A DNA stretch of 64,000 nt from Neisseria meningitidis. Lineage in GTDB: Bacteria > Pseudomonadota > Gammaproteobacteria > Burkholderiales > Neisseriaceae. This document shows, in pieces, positions 29,801-40,005 of the stretch; positions within the stretch are counted from its first letter, which is position 1; every line of letters begins with the position of its first letter. The notes beneath the pieces were generated by a model, which ran no database searches, was not told where the DNA came from, and saw only the letters and a program-made list of their open reading frames with translations. The stretch spans positions 1,368,183-1,432,182 of the forward strand of contig OV299793.1 in assembly GCA_923184405.1 (NCBI GenBank), written 5' to 3'. The position numbers and the translations under genes were made by a program.

Positions 29801-29864
29801 ATTTCGAGTAGAGTTTTGAGGTATTGAAATTCGGTTATTTCCGATAAATTCCTGTTGCTTTATT

Positions 29865-30135
29865 GCTGATTCACTTCCGTGGAATGACGGTTCAGTTGAT
29901 ACGGTTACTGTCAAGTTTCGGGTTATGTTGGAATTTCGGGAAACTTATGAATCGTCATTCCGCGCAGGCGGGATCTAGACCTCAGAACAACAGCAATATT
30001 CAAAGATTATCTGAAAGTCCGAGATTCTAGATTCCCGCTTTCGCCGATGCTAGGAATGACCGGATGTAGGTTGACTTAACCCTGTGTCCTAGATTCACGC
30101 GCCAGCAGGAATGACGAAAAGTCACGGAAATGACG
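29865..30135. repeat. NIME / dRS3 repeats, degraded duplicate
   Basis: Resembles 29090-29300 closely (GTTACTGTCAAGTTTCGG, ATGTTGGAATTTCGGGAAAC, TTCAAAGATTATCTGAAAGT), so the CREE plus NIME block appears to be locally duplicated. Confidence 0.75.
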
Positions 30136-30179
30136 GTTCGGATTCCTTAAATCACCCATGTATTGCTGTAAATCTTAGA

Positions 30180-30259
30180 GATAGCGGAATACAGCGATTA
30201 ACAAAAACCAGTACGGCAAGGCGAGGCAACGCCGTACTGGATTTTGTTAATCCGCTATA
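30180..30259. repeat. Minimal palindromic CREE
   Basis: Two CREE ends facing each other: ATTAACAAAAACCAGTACGG (30198-30217) and CCGTACTGGATTTTGTTAAT (30232-30251) with GCCTCGCC-type core between. A near-perfect inverted repeat with no internal segment. Its right end supplies the stop codon of the next gene on the minus strand. Confidence 0.8.
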
Positions 30260-30777
30260 ATTGATGAAACGAGTTAAAAAGTGCTGCCATCGCCTGTTCT
30301 TCTTGTCGGATACGCTCAAATAAGACCAGCAAATAAATCGGCACGCCAATCAATAAAACATACCACGCTTGACATAATAAGACGATGCCAATCAGTTCGG
30401 GTATGATGTTTAAAAATAATTGGGGTGGCGGAATGTTTTAAACAACCACGAACGATTAATTTGATGATTTGGTAAAATATAGATTTTAACCGTCCAAATC
30501 TCCCAACTGCTTAATAATCAATGACAACATCACAAACGAAGCCATCACCGTCAGCGTACCAATCAAGGATATGCCATTAAAAGCAGTGTCAGAAAGCCAT
30601 ACCCAAACAAAACACGCCAAATAATAAAGCGTATGAACTGCCGCAAGCAGCGTGGAATTGGTTTTTCCGTATTGTTTCGCCCTTTGGCAATCAAGGCTTT
30701 TTCATGTTTAATAGAGACGGCTAAAAATAACAGTCTGATGATAAAAACAGGCTTAAAATGCTTAAAATCATTGTCAT
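30255..30777 (-). CDS. Isoprenylcysteine carboxyl methyltransferase-family membrane protein, frameshifted
   Basis: About 174 residues. Starts MTMILSILSL; four or five membrane segments, including HTLYYLACFVWVWL and GTLTVMASFVMLSLIIKQLG, then the family signature ILPNHQINRSWLFKTFRHPN and YFLNIIPELIGIVLL (H-P-N-Y with a downstream E). Such ICMT-like proteins (YpbQ type) transfer methyl groups with SAM; the substrate in Neisseria is not known. Frame changes near 30740, 30690 and 30425. The stop lies in the CTATA of the palindromic CREE. Confidence 0.7.
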
Positions 30778-31100
30778 TGATGTTTTTCCATTGAAATTGA
30801 AATAAATATAAATCGGATTAATGGTATTTTTAATTAATGATGTTTCAGACCATCATGCTCTATAAACAATTCCCATTAAGTCCGCGCCGCAACCTGCTAT
30901 AATAAGTCTGCAATCGGCGCAAATCAATGCTTTGCGTTTATTGCCATCCCAAAATAATTGATGCTGCCTTAATTATAATACCAAGATAAGTTTTTTTATT
31001 CAATAAAATACAAAGGGAAGCGTTCAGCCCATTGCAAACAGATGCAATCCACCGATTATTTAAAAACGGCAAAGCCTTGCCCCCTTGCGGCAAGCCTGCA
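30778..31100. other. Intergenic, no gene
   Basis: AT-rich with possible promoter elements (CTATAATAAGTC near 30897, TTAATTATAATACC near 30970). No open frame of note. Confidence 0.4.
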
Positions 31101-31106
31101 ATGCCT

Positions 31107-31439
31107 TTAATGTCCGCAGGCGCAAGCGTCGCCGTGGTGCCCGCAACCCTGTGCCGTTTCGAGCCATTCGTCGTCATCGCCGTCAAACTCTTCCACTTCG
31201 TCAAACTCGCCGCGTTCCACCATGACGCACAACTCTTCAAGGCTTTCCGCGCCTTCCACCCAAAAACAGGGAATGCCCGGCGGCGTATCGGGCGCAAGCA
31301 GTGCCGCTACGCCTTCATGCCACGCAATCCAATAGCCGTTGTCCGTACGGACGAATTGTGCGTTTTCGTTGACCGACTCGCCTTCCGTACCTTCCAGCAT
31401 ACGTTCCGCAATGTCCGGCTGAAAAGATAAAATCTGCAT
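31107..31439 (-). CDS. Small acidic protein with Cys/His-rich tail
   Basis: 110 residues, intact. Strongly acidic (VERGEFDEVEEFDGDDDEWL) with a C terminus rich in Cys and His (GCGHHGDACACGH) that could bind a metal ion. N-terminal part (MQILSFQPDIAERMLEGTEG, NGYWIAWHEGVAALLAPD) has no recognised domain. A conserved neisserial hypothetical in my judgement. It diverges from the cys operon with a CREE in between. Confidence 0.6.
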   Translation of the reverse strand: MQILSFQPDIAERMLEGTEGESVNENAQFVRTDNGYWIAWHEGVAALLAPDTPPGIPCFWVEGAESLEELCVMVERGEFDEVEEFDGDDDEWLETAQGCGHHGDACACGH

Positions 31440-31481
31440 AAGTGTTCCTTTATATGATGGTTTTCCGTCAAAACAAGGCGT

Positions 31482-31587
31482 TATAGTGGATTAAATTTAA
31501 ACCAGTACGGCGTTGCCTCGCCTTGCCGTACTATTTGTACTGTCTGCGGCTTCGTCGCCTTGTCCTGATTTAATTTAATCCACTATA
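31482..31587. repeat. Correia element (CREE), short type, upstream of cysT
   Basis: TATAGTGGATTAAATTTAAA to TTTAATTTAATCCACTATA, 106 bp, both ends intact. It sits in the divergent promoter region of cysT and the acidic-protein gene; CREE termini can provide promoters. Confidence 0.95.
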
Positions 31588-31728
31588 TTTTAAAACATCG
31601 CGCCCGCTTGAGAAACTGCCAACCGCTTTATAACAAATTCGTCTTTGCACCAAACTTTCCATTCTTTCCGTTTTTCAGACGGCATCGTTAAAGTAGTCCT
31701 TCCTTTTCCTTATTTTCAGCATTGTTTT

Positions 31729-32562
31729 ATGTTACCGCTCAAAACGCCCGGCGTACTGCCCGGCTTCAAACTCAGCCTTGGTCTGACCGTATTGTGCCTG
31801 TCGCTGCTTGTGGTCTTGCCGTTTGCGATGATGGCGGCGAAGGCGGCGGAAATCGGCTGGGGCGGCTTTGGAACACGATTGCCGAGCCGAACGCGTTGGC
31901 GGCGGTGTGGCTGAGTTTGCGGATGTCGTTTTATGCGATGCTGACCAATGTCGTGTTCGGCACGCTGGTGGCGTGGGTATTGGTGCGCCATGAATTTCCG
32001 GGCAAGGGCTTGGCGAACGCGCTGGTTGATTTGCCGTTTGCGCTGCCGACGGCGGTTACGGGTATCGCGTTGGCAACCCTGTATGCGCCTAACGGTTGGA
32101 TAGGCCGTTTTTTCGAGCCTTTGGGCATCAAAATCGCGTTTACGCCCGTCGGCATTTGGATTGCGCTGGTCGTCGTCAGCCTGCCCTTTATCGTCCGCGC
32201 CGTGCAGCCGGTGTTGGAGGAATTATCGGGCGAATATGAGGAAGCGGCGGCGACTTTGGGCGCAAACCGCTTTACGACGTTCCGCCGCGTGCTGCTGCCG
32301 GAAATCACGCCGGCACTCTTGATCGGCGCGGGAATGATGTTCGCGCGGGCAACGGGGAATACGGCTCGGTGATTTTATCGCGGGCAATATTCCGATGGTT
32401 TCCGAAATCCTGCCGCTGATTATTACGGGCAAGCTGGAACAGTTCGACGTGCAGGGCGCGTCGGCGGTGGCGTTGTTTATGCTGCTGGTTTCGTTTGTGA
32501 TTCTGTTTGCGCTGAACGTGATGCAGTGGGCGTTGGGCAGGCGTTCGGGCGCGAAGGGTTGA
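31729..32562 (+). CDS. cysT: Sulfate/thiosulfate ABC transporter permease CysT, frameshifted
   Basis: About 278 residues, inner membrane. Six membrane segments: GFKLSLGLTVLCLSLLVVLP; SLRMSFYAMLTNVVFGTLVA; DLPFALPTAVTGIALATLYA; WIALVVVSLPFIVRAVQPV. The EAA loop EYEEAAATLGANRFTTFRRV contacts the ATPase. Frame changes near 31878 and 32355; the end resumes as VSEILPLIITGKLEQFDVQG and stops at 32562. Partners are CysW and CysA downstream; the periplasmic sulfate-binding protein is not in the window. Confidence 0.9.
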
Positions 32563-32584
32563 GGTCGTCTGAAATACCTGTTAC

Positions 32585-32692
32585 CGTCATTCCCGCGCAG
32601 GCGGGAATCCATTAGTGAACTTCAGCTGCCTTATTTATTTTCTGCTTTCCTGTTGCCCTGCGGTGGATTCCCGCCTGCGCGGGAATGACGGC
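32585..32692. repeat. dRS3 pair between cysT and cysW
   Basis: ATTCCCGCGCAGGCGGGAAT near 32588 and its copy GATTCCCGCCTGCGCGGGAA near 32667 bound a spacer. This NIME unit inside the cys operon adds about 380 bp between cysT and cysW. Confidence 0.85.
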
Positions 32693-32824
32693 AGCTAGAC
32701 GTTTTTATTCACTCTTAGTATCAAAGATAAAAGGTTGTCTGAAAGCGAATCCGCTCCACAAAATACAGTATTCGTCGGTCGCATACCAGTAACCTTCAAA
32801 CAACAGCGAAACAGCAACCCCGCC

Positions 32825-32944
32825 ATGAAACAACTATCCGACCTACTACTGAATGAACAAAAAGGTCGTGCTGATTGCCCCGCGCTGGCTTTCTCTGACG
32901 CCCTCCAGACGTTCCGAACCAACCAGAGAACACCACCGCCTTGA
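32825..32944 (+). CDS. Doubtful 39-residue ORF before cysW
   Basis: MKQLSDLLLNEQKGRADCPA and a short tail, ending across the cysW start. Not recognised. It may be spurious, filling the NIME-enlarged gap. Confidence 0.2.
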   Translation: MKQLSDLLLNEQKGRADCPALAFSDALQTFRTNQRTPPP

Positions 32945-33812
32945 AACCCTATTCCGCCAATCCCAACCTGACCGAACCGCGTCTGCTGAGCGTGTTGCTG
33001 ATTACCGCCGCTGATTGTCTTTCTGCTGCTGATGCTGGGCGTGCCGATCGTCGCCGCTGTTTTACGAAGCCTTAAAAGGCGGCTGGGATTTGTACCTAAA
33101 ATCCTTAAACGATCCCGAAGCGTGGTCTGCCATCAAATTGACGCTGATTACCGCGCTGATTGTCGTTCCTGTCAATGCTGTATTGGGTGTGGCGATGGCA
33201 TGGCTGCTGACCCGTTTTGATTTTCGAGGCAAGCAGTTGCAGACTACCCTGCTCGATTTGCCGATCTACGTATCGCCCGTGATGCCCGATTTAATGTTCG
33301 TCTTATTGTTCGGCGCGCACACGGCATTGGATGGCTGGCTCGAAGCGCAAGGCATACAGAGTATCTTCGCCATGCCATGCATTAAATTAGCGATGCAAAT
33401 CTTTATCCTTCAACAATTGTCGCATGGGCGAAATCATCACGCGCTGCATGCACGGACACAACGCGACAGAGAACAAAAGGCCGCATTGATACTCGGCGCA
33501 AGCTACTGGCAGATGTATTGGCGCATTGCCCTGCCCAACATCAAATGGACGTTACACTACGGCATCATCCTCACCAACGCCCGCAAGATGAGCGAGTTCG
33601 GCGCGGTAAGCGTGGTATCAGGACACATACGCGGCGAAACCAACACCGTCCAGCTTTTGGTCGAAATCTTCTACAACGAATACAACTTCAACGACGCATT
33701 CGCCCTCTCCGGCGTATTGGCACGAGAAGCACTGGCGACGCTGGCGGTGCAGAACATCATTACCAAATTACAGGACCAAAAACTCGCCGGCGCCGAAAGG
33801 AACGCAGTATGA
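32941..33812 (+). CDS. cysW: Sulfate/thiosulfate ABC transporter permease CysW, frameshifted
   Basis: About 288 residues. Start taken as TTG at 32941 ([16 protein letters not shown]). Frame changes near 33010 and 33060; then [63 protein letters not shown] loop [20 protein letters not shown] and [20 protein letters not shown]. Normally the pre-loop reads 'PFVARELIP.M', degraded here near 33400. Inner-membrane partner of CysT. Its stop overlaps the cysA start (ATGA). Confidence 0.9.
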
Positions 33813-34878
33813 GTATCAACATCCAAAACTTAAACAAACACTACGGCAATTTTCACGCGCTGAAAAACATCAACCTCAACGTCCCCACCGGCAAACTCGT
33901 TTCCCTGCTCGGCCCGTCCGGCTGCGGCAAAACCACACTTTTACGCATTATCGCCGGACTGGAAAACGCCGACGGCGGCAATATCCTGTTTGACGGGCAA
34001 GACGTAACCGCCAAACATGTGCGCGAGCGCAAAGTCGGCTTCGTGTTCCAACACTACGCCCTTTTCCGCCACATGAACGTGTTTGACAACGTCGCCTTCG
34101 GTTTGACCGTATTGCCCAAGTCCGAACGCCCGTCCAAAGAACAAATCTGCACTAAAGTCGAAGAATTGCTGAAACTGTACAACTCTCGCATTTGGCAAAA
34201 TCCTATCCGCACCAATCCTCCGGCGGGCAACGCCAGCGCATCGCCCTCGCCCGTGCGCTTGCGGTCGAACCGAAACTCCTGCTTTTGGACGAACCCTTCG
34301 GCGCGTTGGACGCCAAAGTACGCAAAGAATTACGCACCTGGCTGCGCGATATCCATCACAACCTGGGCGTAACCAGCATGCTAGTTACGCACGACCAAGA
34401 AGAAGCCTCGAAGTTTCGACGAAACCGTCGTGATGAACCACGGCAAAATCGAACAAACCGGCAGCGCCGAAGCTATTTACCGCAAACCCGAAAATGCCTT
34501 CGTTACCGAGTTCCTCGGCGAAACCGACGCGTTTGAAGGACGCATCGAAAAAGGCTTCCGGCATTATAACGGCTTCGCGTGGAAATTGACGCACAATACA
34601 AATGGCAGGAACAAACCGCCACCGACTATATCCGCCCGCACGAATGGCAGATCGCCGCCGAACACGAAACACCGATGATTTGTGCCGAAATCGAAAAAGT
34701 CCACGCCGTCGGGGCATTGACGCATATTTTGGTGAAACACGGCAAACAAGACGTGCATATCACGCTGGCTGGCAGCGATGCCGCGCGTTACCCAATCGCC
34801 GAAGGCAAAGAATTGAAGCTGATTCCGAAACAGGTTTATGTGTTTTCTCAAAACGAACTGATTGAATATTCGATTTAA
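33809..34878 (+). CDS. cysA: Sulfate/thiosulfate ABC transporter ATPase CysA, frameshifted
   Basis: About 356 residues. Powers sulfate import. Walker [11 protein letters not shown]-loop [12 protein letters not shown], signature [16 protein letters not shown], Walker [14 protein letters not shown]-loop [12 protein letters not shown], then the TOBE-like tail ([37 protein letters not shown]). Frame changes near 34185, 34405 and 34570. Overlaps cysW by ATGA and ends before a DUS terminator. Confidence 0.95.
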
Positions 34879-34891
34879 CCATGAAAGCGCA

Positions 34892-34920
34892 ATGCCGTCT
34901 GAAAGGCTTTCAGACGGCAT
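34892..34920. terminator. Convergent uptake-sequence terminator (cysA / ilvA)
   Basis: ATGCCGTCTGAAAG / CTTTCAGACGGCAT: a 14-bp inverted repeat between the two convergent genes. Confidence 0.9.
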
Positions 34921-34934
34921 TGTGCTTTCAAGCG

Positions 34935-36465
34935 TCAGGCAAGAAACAGCTTGTACGCGGCATTTTGCGTTTCCTCGTGATAGCTGTATCCCAGACTTTC
35001 CAAGAAACCGTCAAATGCGGCGGCATCGTGCGGCGGCACATCGATACCGACCAAAATCCGCCCGTAATCCGCACCGTGGTTGCGGTAATGGAAGAGCGTA
35101 ATGTTCCAACCGCCCTGCATATGGTTCAAAAAACGCGCCAACGCCCCCGGACACTCCGGAAACTCAAAACTGACCAAACGCTCGTTTTCTACTTTGTCCG
35201 TCCGCCCTCCAACCATATAGCGGATATGGAGTTTGGCAACTCATCATCAGTCAGGTCGACATTGGGCAATCCCGCCTCATCCAATAGACTGCCGATAACC
35301 GCCAAATCCTGCGGGCCTGCCGCTAGAAGTCCGACAAAGATATGCGCTTTTTCATCGTCTCCGTAGCGGTAGTTGAACTCAGTAATATTCCTATTTCCCA
35401 ATATATTGACAAACTTAAGGAAGCTGCCGCGTTCTTCGGGGATGGTAACGGCAAAAATACCTTCGTTGCCCTCGCCCAATTCACTACGCTCCGACACATG
35501 GCGCAAACGGTGAAAATTCATATTCGCACCGCTGGTAACGGCAATCAGGGTTTGGTTTTCCGCGCCTTTCGGGCGATATAGGCTTTCAGACCCGCCAACG
35601 CCAACGCGCCCGTCAGCTCGGTAATGCTGCGCGTGTCATCGAAAATATCCTTGACCGCGCCGCAAACCGCATCGGTATCGACTGTAATGATTTCATCCAA
35701 AAGTTCTTTGCAGAGGCGTAAGGATACGTCTCCGACAACTCTGACCGCAGTGCCGTCTGAAAACAGCACGACATCTTTCAAATGGACGATTTCACCCGCT
35801 TCGACCAACTGCTTCATACAGCAGGAATCGTTCGTCTGAACGCCGATAACTTTGATTTCAGGGCGGACCTGCTTGAGAAATGCTGCCACGCCCGCCGCCA
35901 AACCGCCACCGCCTATCGGTACGAATACGGCGCGGATTGGATCGGGATGCTGGCTGACAATTTCCATCCCCACCGTCCCCTGTACCGCAATCACATCAGG
36001 ATCATCAAACGGCGCGATATAGGTTAACCCTTCTTTTACCGCCAACTCCATCGCATAATCGTAGGCATCGTTGTATGAAACGCCCCGCAAAACCACCTCG
36101 CCGCCATGGCTTTTAACCGCATCCACTTTGATTTTCGGCGTAGTTTCCGGCATAACGATAACGGCACGGCAACCCAAACGCTGTACGCACAACGCCACGC
36201 CTTGAGCATGATTGCTCAAGCATGCCGCAAGCACGCCGCAAGCGATCGCATGTTTCGGCAAGTAGCACATTTTGTTGTACGCGCAGCGCAATTTGAACGA
36301 AAACACCGTCTGCAAATCTTCGCGTTTCAAAAGGATGTTGCTTATCAAACGTACAGAAAGGCTGCGTGCCGACTCCAAAGGCGTTTCGACCGCGACATCA
36401 TAGACAGATGCAATCAGGATGCGGATGAGGGAATTGGAATAAGGAAGGGGCGTGACCATAATCAA
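34935..36465 (-). CDS. ilvA: Threonine dehydratase (biosynthetic), frameshifted
   Basis: About 508 residues. PLP enzyme turning threonine into 2-oxobutyrate, the first step to isoleucine. The PLP lysine lies in FSFKLR(G)AYNKM; the phosphate loop is [27 protein letters not shown] is also present. Two C-terminal ACT-like regulatory domains: [20 protein letters not shown] and [20 protein letters not shown], matching the isoleucine-regulated enzyme. Frames change near 35545 and 35200. The exact start is uncertain (36465 or a Met slightly downstream). Confidence 0.9.
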
Positions 36466-36604
36466 TATGCGACAATCGGTTCACTAAAATCGCAAAACCC
36501 AAAACCATACGCCCAAGCCGGCGCGAAGCAAGAAAAATCCGCCCGATCAGACACCCTAAGCGTATAACCGGCAGACTGAAACACGCACACAATTAGAATA
36601 TTTC

Positions 36605-37773
36605 ATGACAGCACATAAAATCCTGCCCGTCCTGCTTTCCATCATCTTAGGCGTTTCTCACGCAACGGCCGCATCGCCCGCGCCCAACAAACCGGCGGTA
36701 CACGCCGCCCGCACGTTCCAAACACCCGAAACCCTCACAGCGGCACACATCGTTATCGACCTTCAAAGCAGACAGATTTTATCCGCCAAAAACATCAATA
36801 CCCCTGTCGAACCGGCGGCACTAACCCAACTGATGACCGCATATCCGGTTTTCAAAAACATGAAATCGGGAAATATCCGATCTGAAGAAAACTTAAAAAT
36901 ACCTGAATCCGCATGGGCTTCAGAAGGAAGCAGAATGTTTGTACGTCCCGGCGATACGGTCAGCACCGACAAACTCTTAAAAGGCATGATTGCACTATCC
37001 GCAAACGATGCCGCCCTAACCCTTGCCTACCAACTGGGCAACGGCTCGATTGAAAATTTTGTGCAACAAATGAACAAAGAAGCCCGACGCTTGGGCATGA
37101 AGAACACTGTATTCAAAAATCCGACAGGCTTGAGTAGAGAAGGACAGGTTTCCACCGCCAAAGACCTCGCCCAGCTGTCTGAAGCATTGATGCGCGACTT
37201 TCCGGAATATTACCCGCTGTTTTCCATCAAATCTTTCAAATTCAAAAATATAGAGCAAAACAACCGCAATATCCTTTTATATAGGGACAACAATGCAAAC
37301 AGTCTGAAAGCCGGAACACAGAAAGCGGCGGCTACAACCTTGCCGTGTCATACTCCTGCAACAGCAGGCACATCCTTGTCATCACATTGGATTCGGAATC
37401 GGCGGAAACACGCGCATCAGAACAACAGCAAGCTGCTGAACTGGGCATTGCAGGCCTTCGATACGCCCAAAATATATCCGAAGGGCAAAACCGTTGCCCA
37501 AATCCAAATTTCCTGAGGCAGCAAAAAACCGTCCGCGCAGGCTTCCTCAAAGAAGCCTACATCACTCTGCCACATAAGGAAGCGAAAATGGCAGAACAAA
37601 TTATGGAAACCATACAGCCGATTCCCGCCCTAGTAAAAAAAGGGCAAATTTTAGGAAAAATCAAAATCAGACAAAACAGATACACCATTGCCGAAAAAGA
37701 AATCGTCGCACTAGAAAACGTAGCAAAAAGAAGCTAACGGCAAAGGCTTTAAGCATGTCTGACAGAGCAGTAA
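36605..37773 (+). CDS. DacC-like (PBP5-family) protein lacking the SxxK nucleophile
   Basis: About 389 residues when repaired. Signal peptide MTAHKILPVLLSIILGVSHA-TA; peptidase S11 fold with SEGSRMFVRPGDTVSTDKLL, SxN motif SANDAAL, MNKEARRLGMKNTVFKNPTG and a C-terminal domain (TVRAGFLKEAYITLPHKEAK). The position of the nucleophile motif SLTK reads EPAALTQLMTAY (Ser and Lys replaced by Ala and Gln), and the KTG position reads LKAG. As read, the enzyme should be inactive as a carboxypeptidase. Frame changes near 37320 and 37450-37510. The stop is 37734-37736 as read, or 37771-37773 if repaired. Confidence 0.75.
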
Positions 37774-37879
37774 TCTGCCGTTTCAAATATCCCGTTTTTC
37801 CAACAAATACCGAACTGCCATCTCAATCACGATTCTGTTGGCATAAAACAACAGGGTGGTACGTACTGCAGACGCGCCG

Positions 37880-38478
37880 CCCTGCGGGTGAAGTCAACTA
37901 GCGTTACTTCCGCAACGCTAGCTACAGCAAGATTTTCGTTTCGCGTCAGGGAAACGCTTTCGACACCTTCAGGCACTATGATGTCTGACAAGTGCTGAAT
38001 GTCGCCTACAACCACTACGTCACGAGCCAAATCCAAGAAGGCAAGGATGTTGTCAGGCAAAGCAACTACTTCTACAGAACGGCTGGACAGAGACACTCGG
38101 CCAACTTGTAGTTTGACCGCTTGGGAATTTCCAGTCGTTAACGATGTGCATGGGAACTCAGATGCGTACAAGCAGAACGCGCTTAGTCACAGCCTGGCAG
38201 TCGATGTGTTGAGCTTCGCGGCAGAACGGGCGACAATTGGAGGATCGACGACGCTAATATCACTCGATCCAGGATTCACACACAACTCGACCAACCGCAC
38301 GTAAAGACCGATTCTGCATGCCAATCCCTGGCTCACGGGTTTCAGATCGATTGCAACATGGACCAGGCTCTTGACCTTCACTGTACAGAATGCAGGGGAT
38401 TTGGCCTTCGCGACGCAGGCGGCGGCTCGCACCAGTGCCTTCTGCTTCACGAACAGAGGCTTGAATTGCATAAGTCAT
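37880..38478 (-). CDS. rplY: 50S ribosomal protein L25 (CTC type), heavily damaged
   Basis: The N terminus at 38478 reads [20 protein letters not shown] and [18 protein letters not shown]; later blocks are [40 protein letters not shown] and [25 protein letters not shown]. These are the L25/Ctc core and TL5-like C-terminal domain; the intact protein is about 190 residues and binds 5S rRNA. At least four indels and many substitutions. The 3' end is uncertain. Follows prs in the same direction, the usual bacterial pairing. Confidence 0.8.
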
Positions 38479-38544
38479 GTTAAATACTCCAAGTTAGGTC
38501 AAATCGCCGTGATCGGCCGCGACCAGCTTAAGACGGCTTCGGGC

Positions 38545-39532
38545 TTATGGCAGCAACATACTGCCTGTCATCACTTCTACATTGAAGAGATAGGAAACGC
38601 ATTCTTCATTGCTGATGCGGCAGACGGTTTCGGCTAACAGACCGGCAATCGTTACCTGACGGATACGGTCGCAGTTTTCAGCCGCTTCAGACAACGGAAT
38701 GGTATCGGTTAAGACCACCTGGTCGATCTCGGATGAGGCGATACGGCTGACCGCCTCTCCGGAGAATACGGCGTGGCTAGCATATGCCAGGACACGTTCA
38801 GCCGACTGCTCTTTCAGAGCGACGGCGGCTTTGCACAGCGTAGTTGCAGTGTCAATCATATCGTACACAATCAGACTGGAGCTGAATTGAATATCGCCGA
38901 TGATGTCTCGTGACTGCTGACACATTGGATTTCAGGTGGTGTTAATCGATGATTGCCAAGTCGGCAGTCATGAGATTTTGTTACGGCGCAAGGCGGGGAC
39001 GACACTGCCGATGTCCGGAGATGACGACGGTCAGATATTCAATCCGCTGTTGTATGATGTCGATCGACAGTAATGGGGGTCGCATAAAGATAGTCCATGG
39101 TAGTATCGATGAAACCATAAGCTTATCGGCATGGAAATCGACAGTCAAAACACGGTCGATCCATGCCGATTACAGCATAGTTGCCAACAGATTGACAGAA
39201 ATCGCAACGCGGACGAAACGCGCACGGCGGTCTTGGCGCGCATAGCCGAACTACGGAATGGCTGTGGTAATACGAACTGCCGAAGCACGCATCAGTGCAC
39301 CCGCCATCGTCAGGATTAACATCAGGATGTCATTGGTCGGCGAACAGGTCGGCTGAAGGATGAAAACATCGCGCCCGCGTACGTTTTCCAACAGTTCGAC
39401 GGCAACTTCGCCGTCTGACAACTTGGATACGGAAGCATTGCCCAAAGAAATGTCCAAATGCCTGACAACACGTTGTGCCAATTCGGGATTGGCATTGCCT
39501 GTAAATACCATCAAACTGTCGTACGCAGCCAT
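38545..39532 (-). CDS. prs: Ribose-phosphate pyrophosphokinase, damaged in the middle
   Basis: About 327 residues. Makes PRPP from ribose-5-phosphate and ATP for nucleotide, His and Trp synthesis. Start [20 protein letters not shown], then [36 protein letters not shown]. The middle (38930-39250) is unreadable apart from fragments. The C-terminal part resumes with [34 protein letters not shown] and [11 protein letters not shown] (PRPP-loop region), ending [15 protein letters not shown]. Upstream lie the tRNA-Gln genes and ispE. Confidence 0.85.
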
Positions 39533-39698
39533 ATTCTCACCTGATTTTATGTTTAACTTCCGCTCAGAAAACACAATGCTTCCCTCTGCTTGTACCAAGC
39601 CCGACATTATACCTGCAACATCCGACACAAACAAAGGCATTTCAATATTTTTATTTCTATGAAATAAAAGCGTGTAAGCAGGCTTACACGCTTTTATT

Positions 39699-39774
39699 TG
39701 GCTAGGGAGAAAGGATTCGAACCTTCGCATGCTGGAATCAAAATCCAGTGTCATAACCGCTTGACGACTCCCCT
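39699..39774 (-). tRNA. tRNA-Gln (UUG), copy 1, with acceptor mismatches
   Basis: Anticodon stem CTGGA/TCCAG with loop TTTTGAT giving UUG; T-arm GGTTCGAATCC; CCA encoded. Compared with copies 2 and 3 the acceptor stem has A1.A72 and G-U pairs and the D-loop carries TTATGAC, so it may be a damaged copy or misread. Confidence 0.8.
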
Positions 39775-39782
39775 AAAAGGGC

Positions 39783-39858
39783 TGGCTGGGGAGGAAGGAT
39801 TCGAACCTTCGCATGCTGGAATCAAAATCCAGTGTCTTAACCGCTTGACGACTCCCCA
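39783..39858 (-). tRNA. tRNA-Gln (UUG), copy 2
   Basis: Acceptor TGGGGAG pairs with CTCCCCA; D-arm CAAGCGGTTAAG; anticodon TTG in loop TTTTGAT; T-arm GAAGGTTCGAATCCTTC; encoded GCCA end. Confidence 0.95.
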
Positions 39859-39870
39859 ACTCGTTTGGCT

Positions 39871-39947
39871 TGGCTGGGGAGGAAGGATTCGAACCTTCTG
39901 CATGCTGGAATCAAAATCCAGTGTCTTAACCGCTTGACGACTCCCCA
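39871..39947 (-). tRNA. tRNA-Gln (UUG), copy 3
   Basis: As copy 2 with one extra base between the anticodon arm and T-arm (GCATGCAGAAGG instead of GCATGCGAAGG), probably an indel error. CCA encoded. The three copies form a tandem cluster just downstream of ispE. Confidence 0.9.
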
Positions 39948-40005
39948 ACAATGTTTATAAGGACAGCCAAGGAGGTTCCGAAAGACCATCTGCCAAACAT
40001 GCCTC

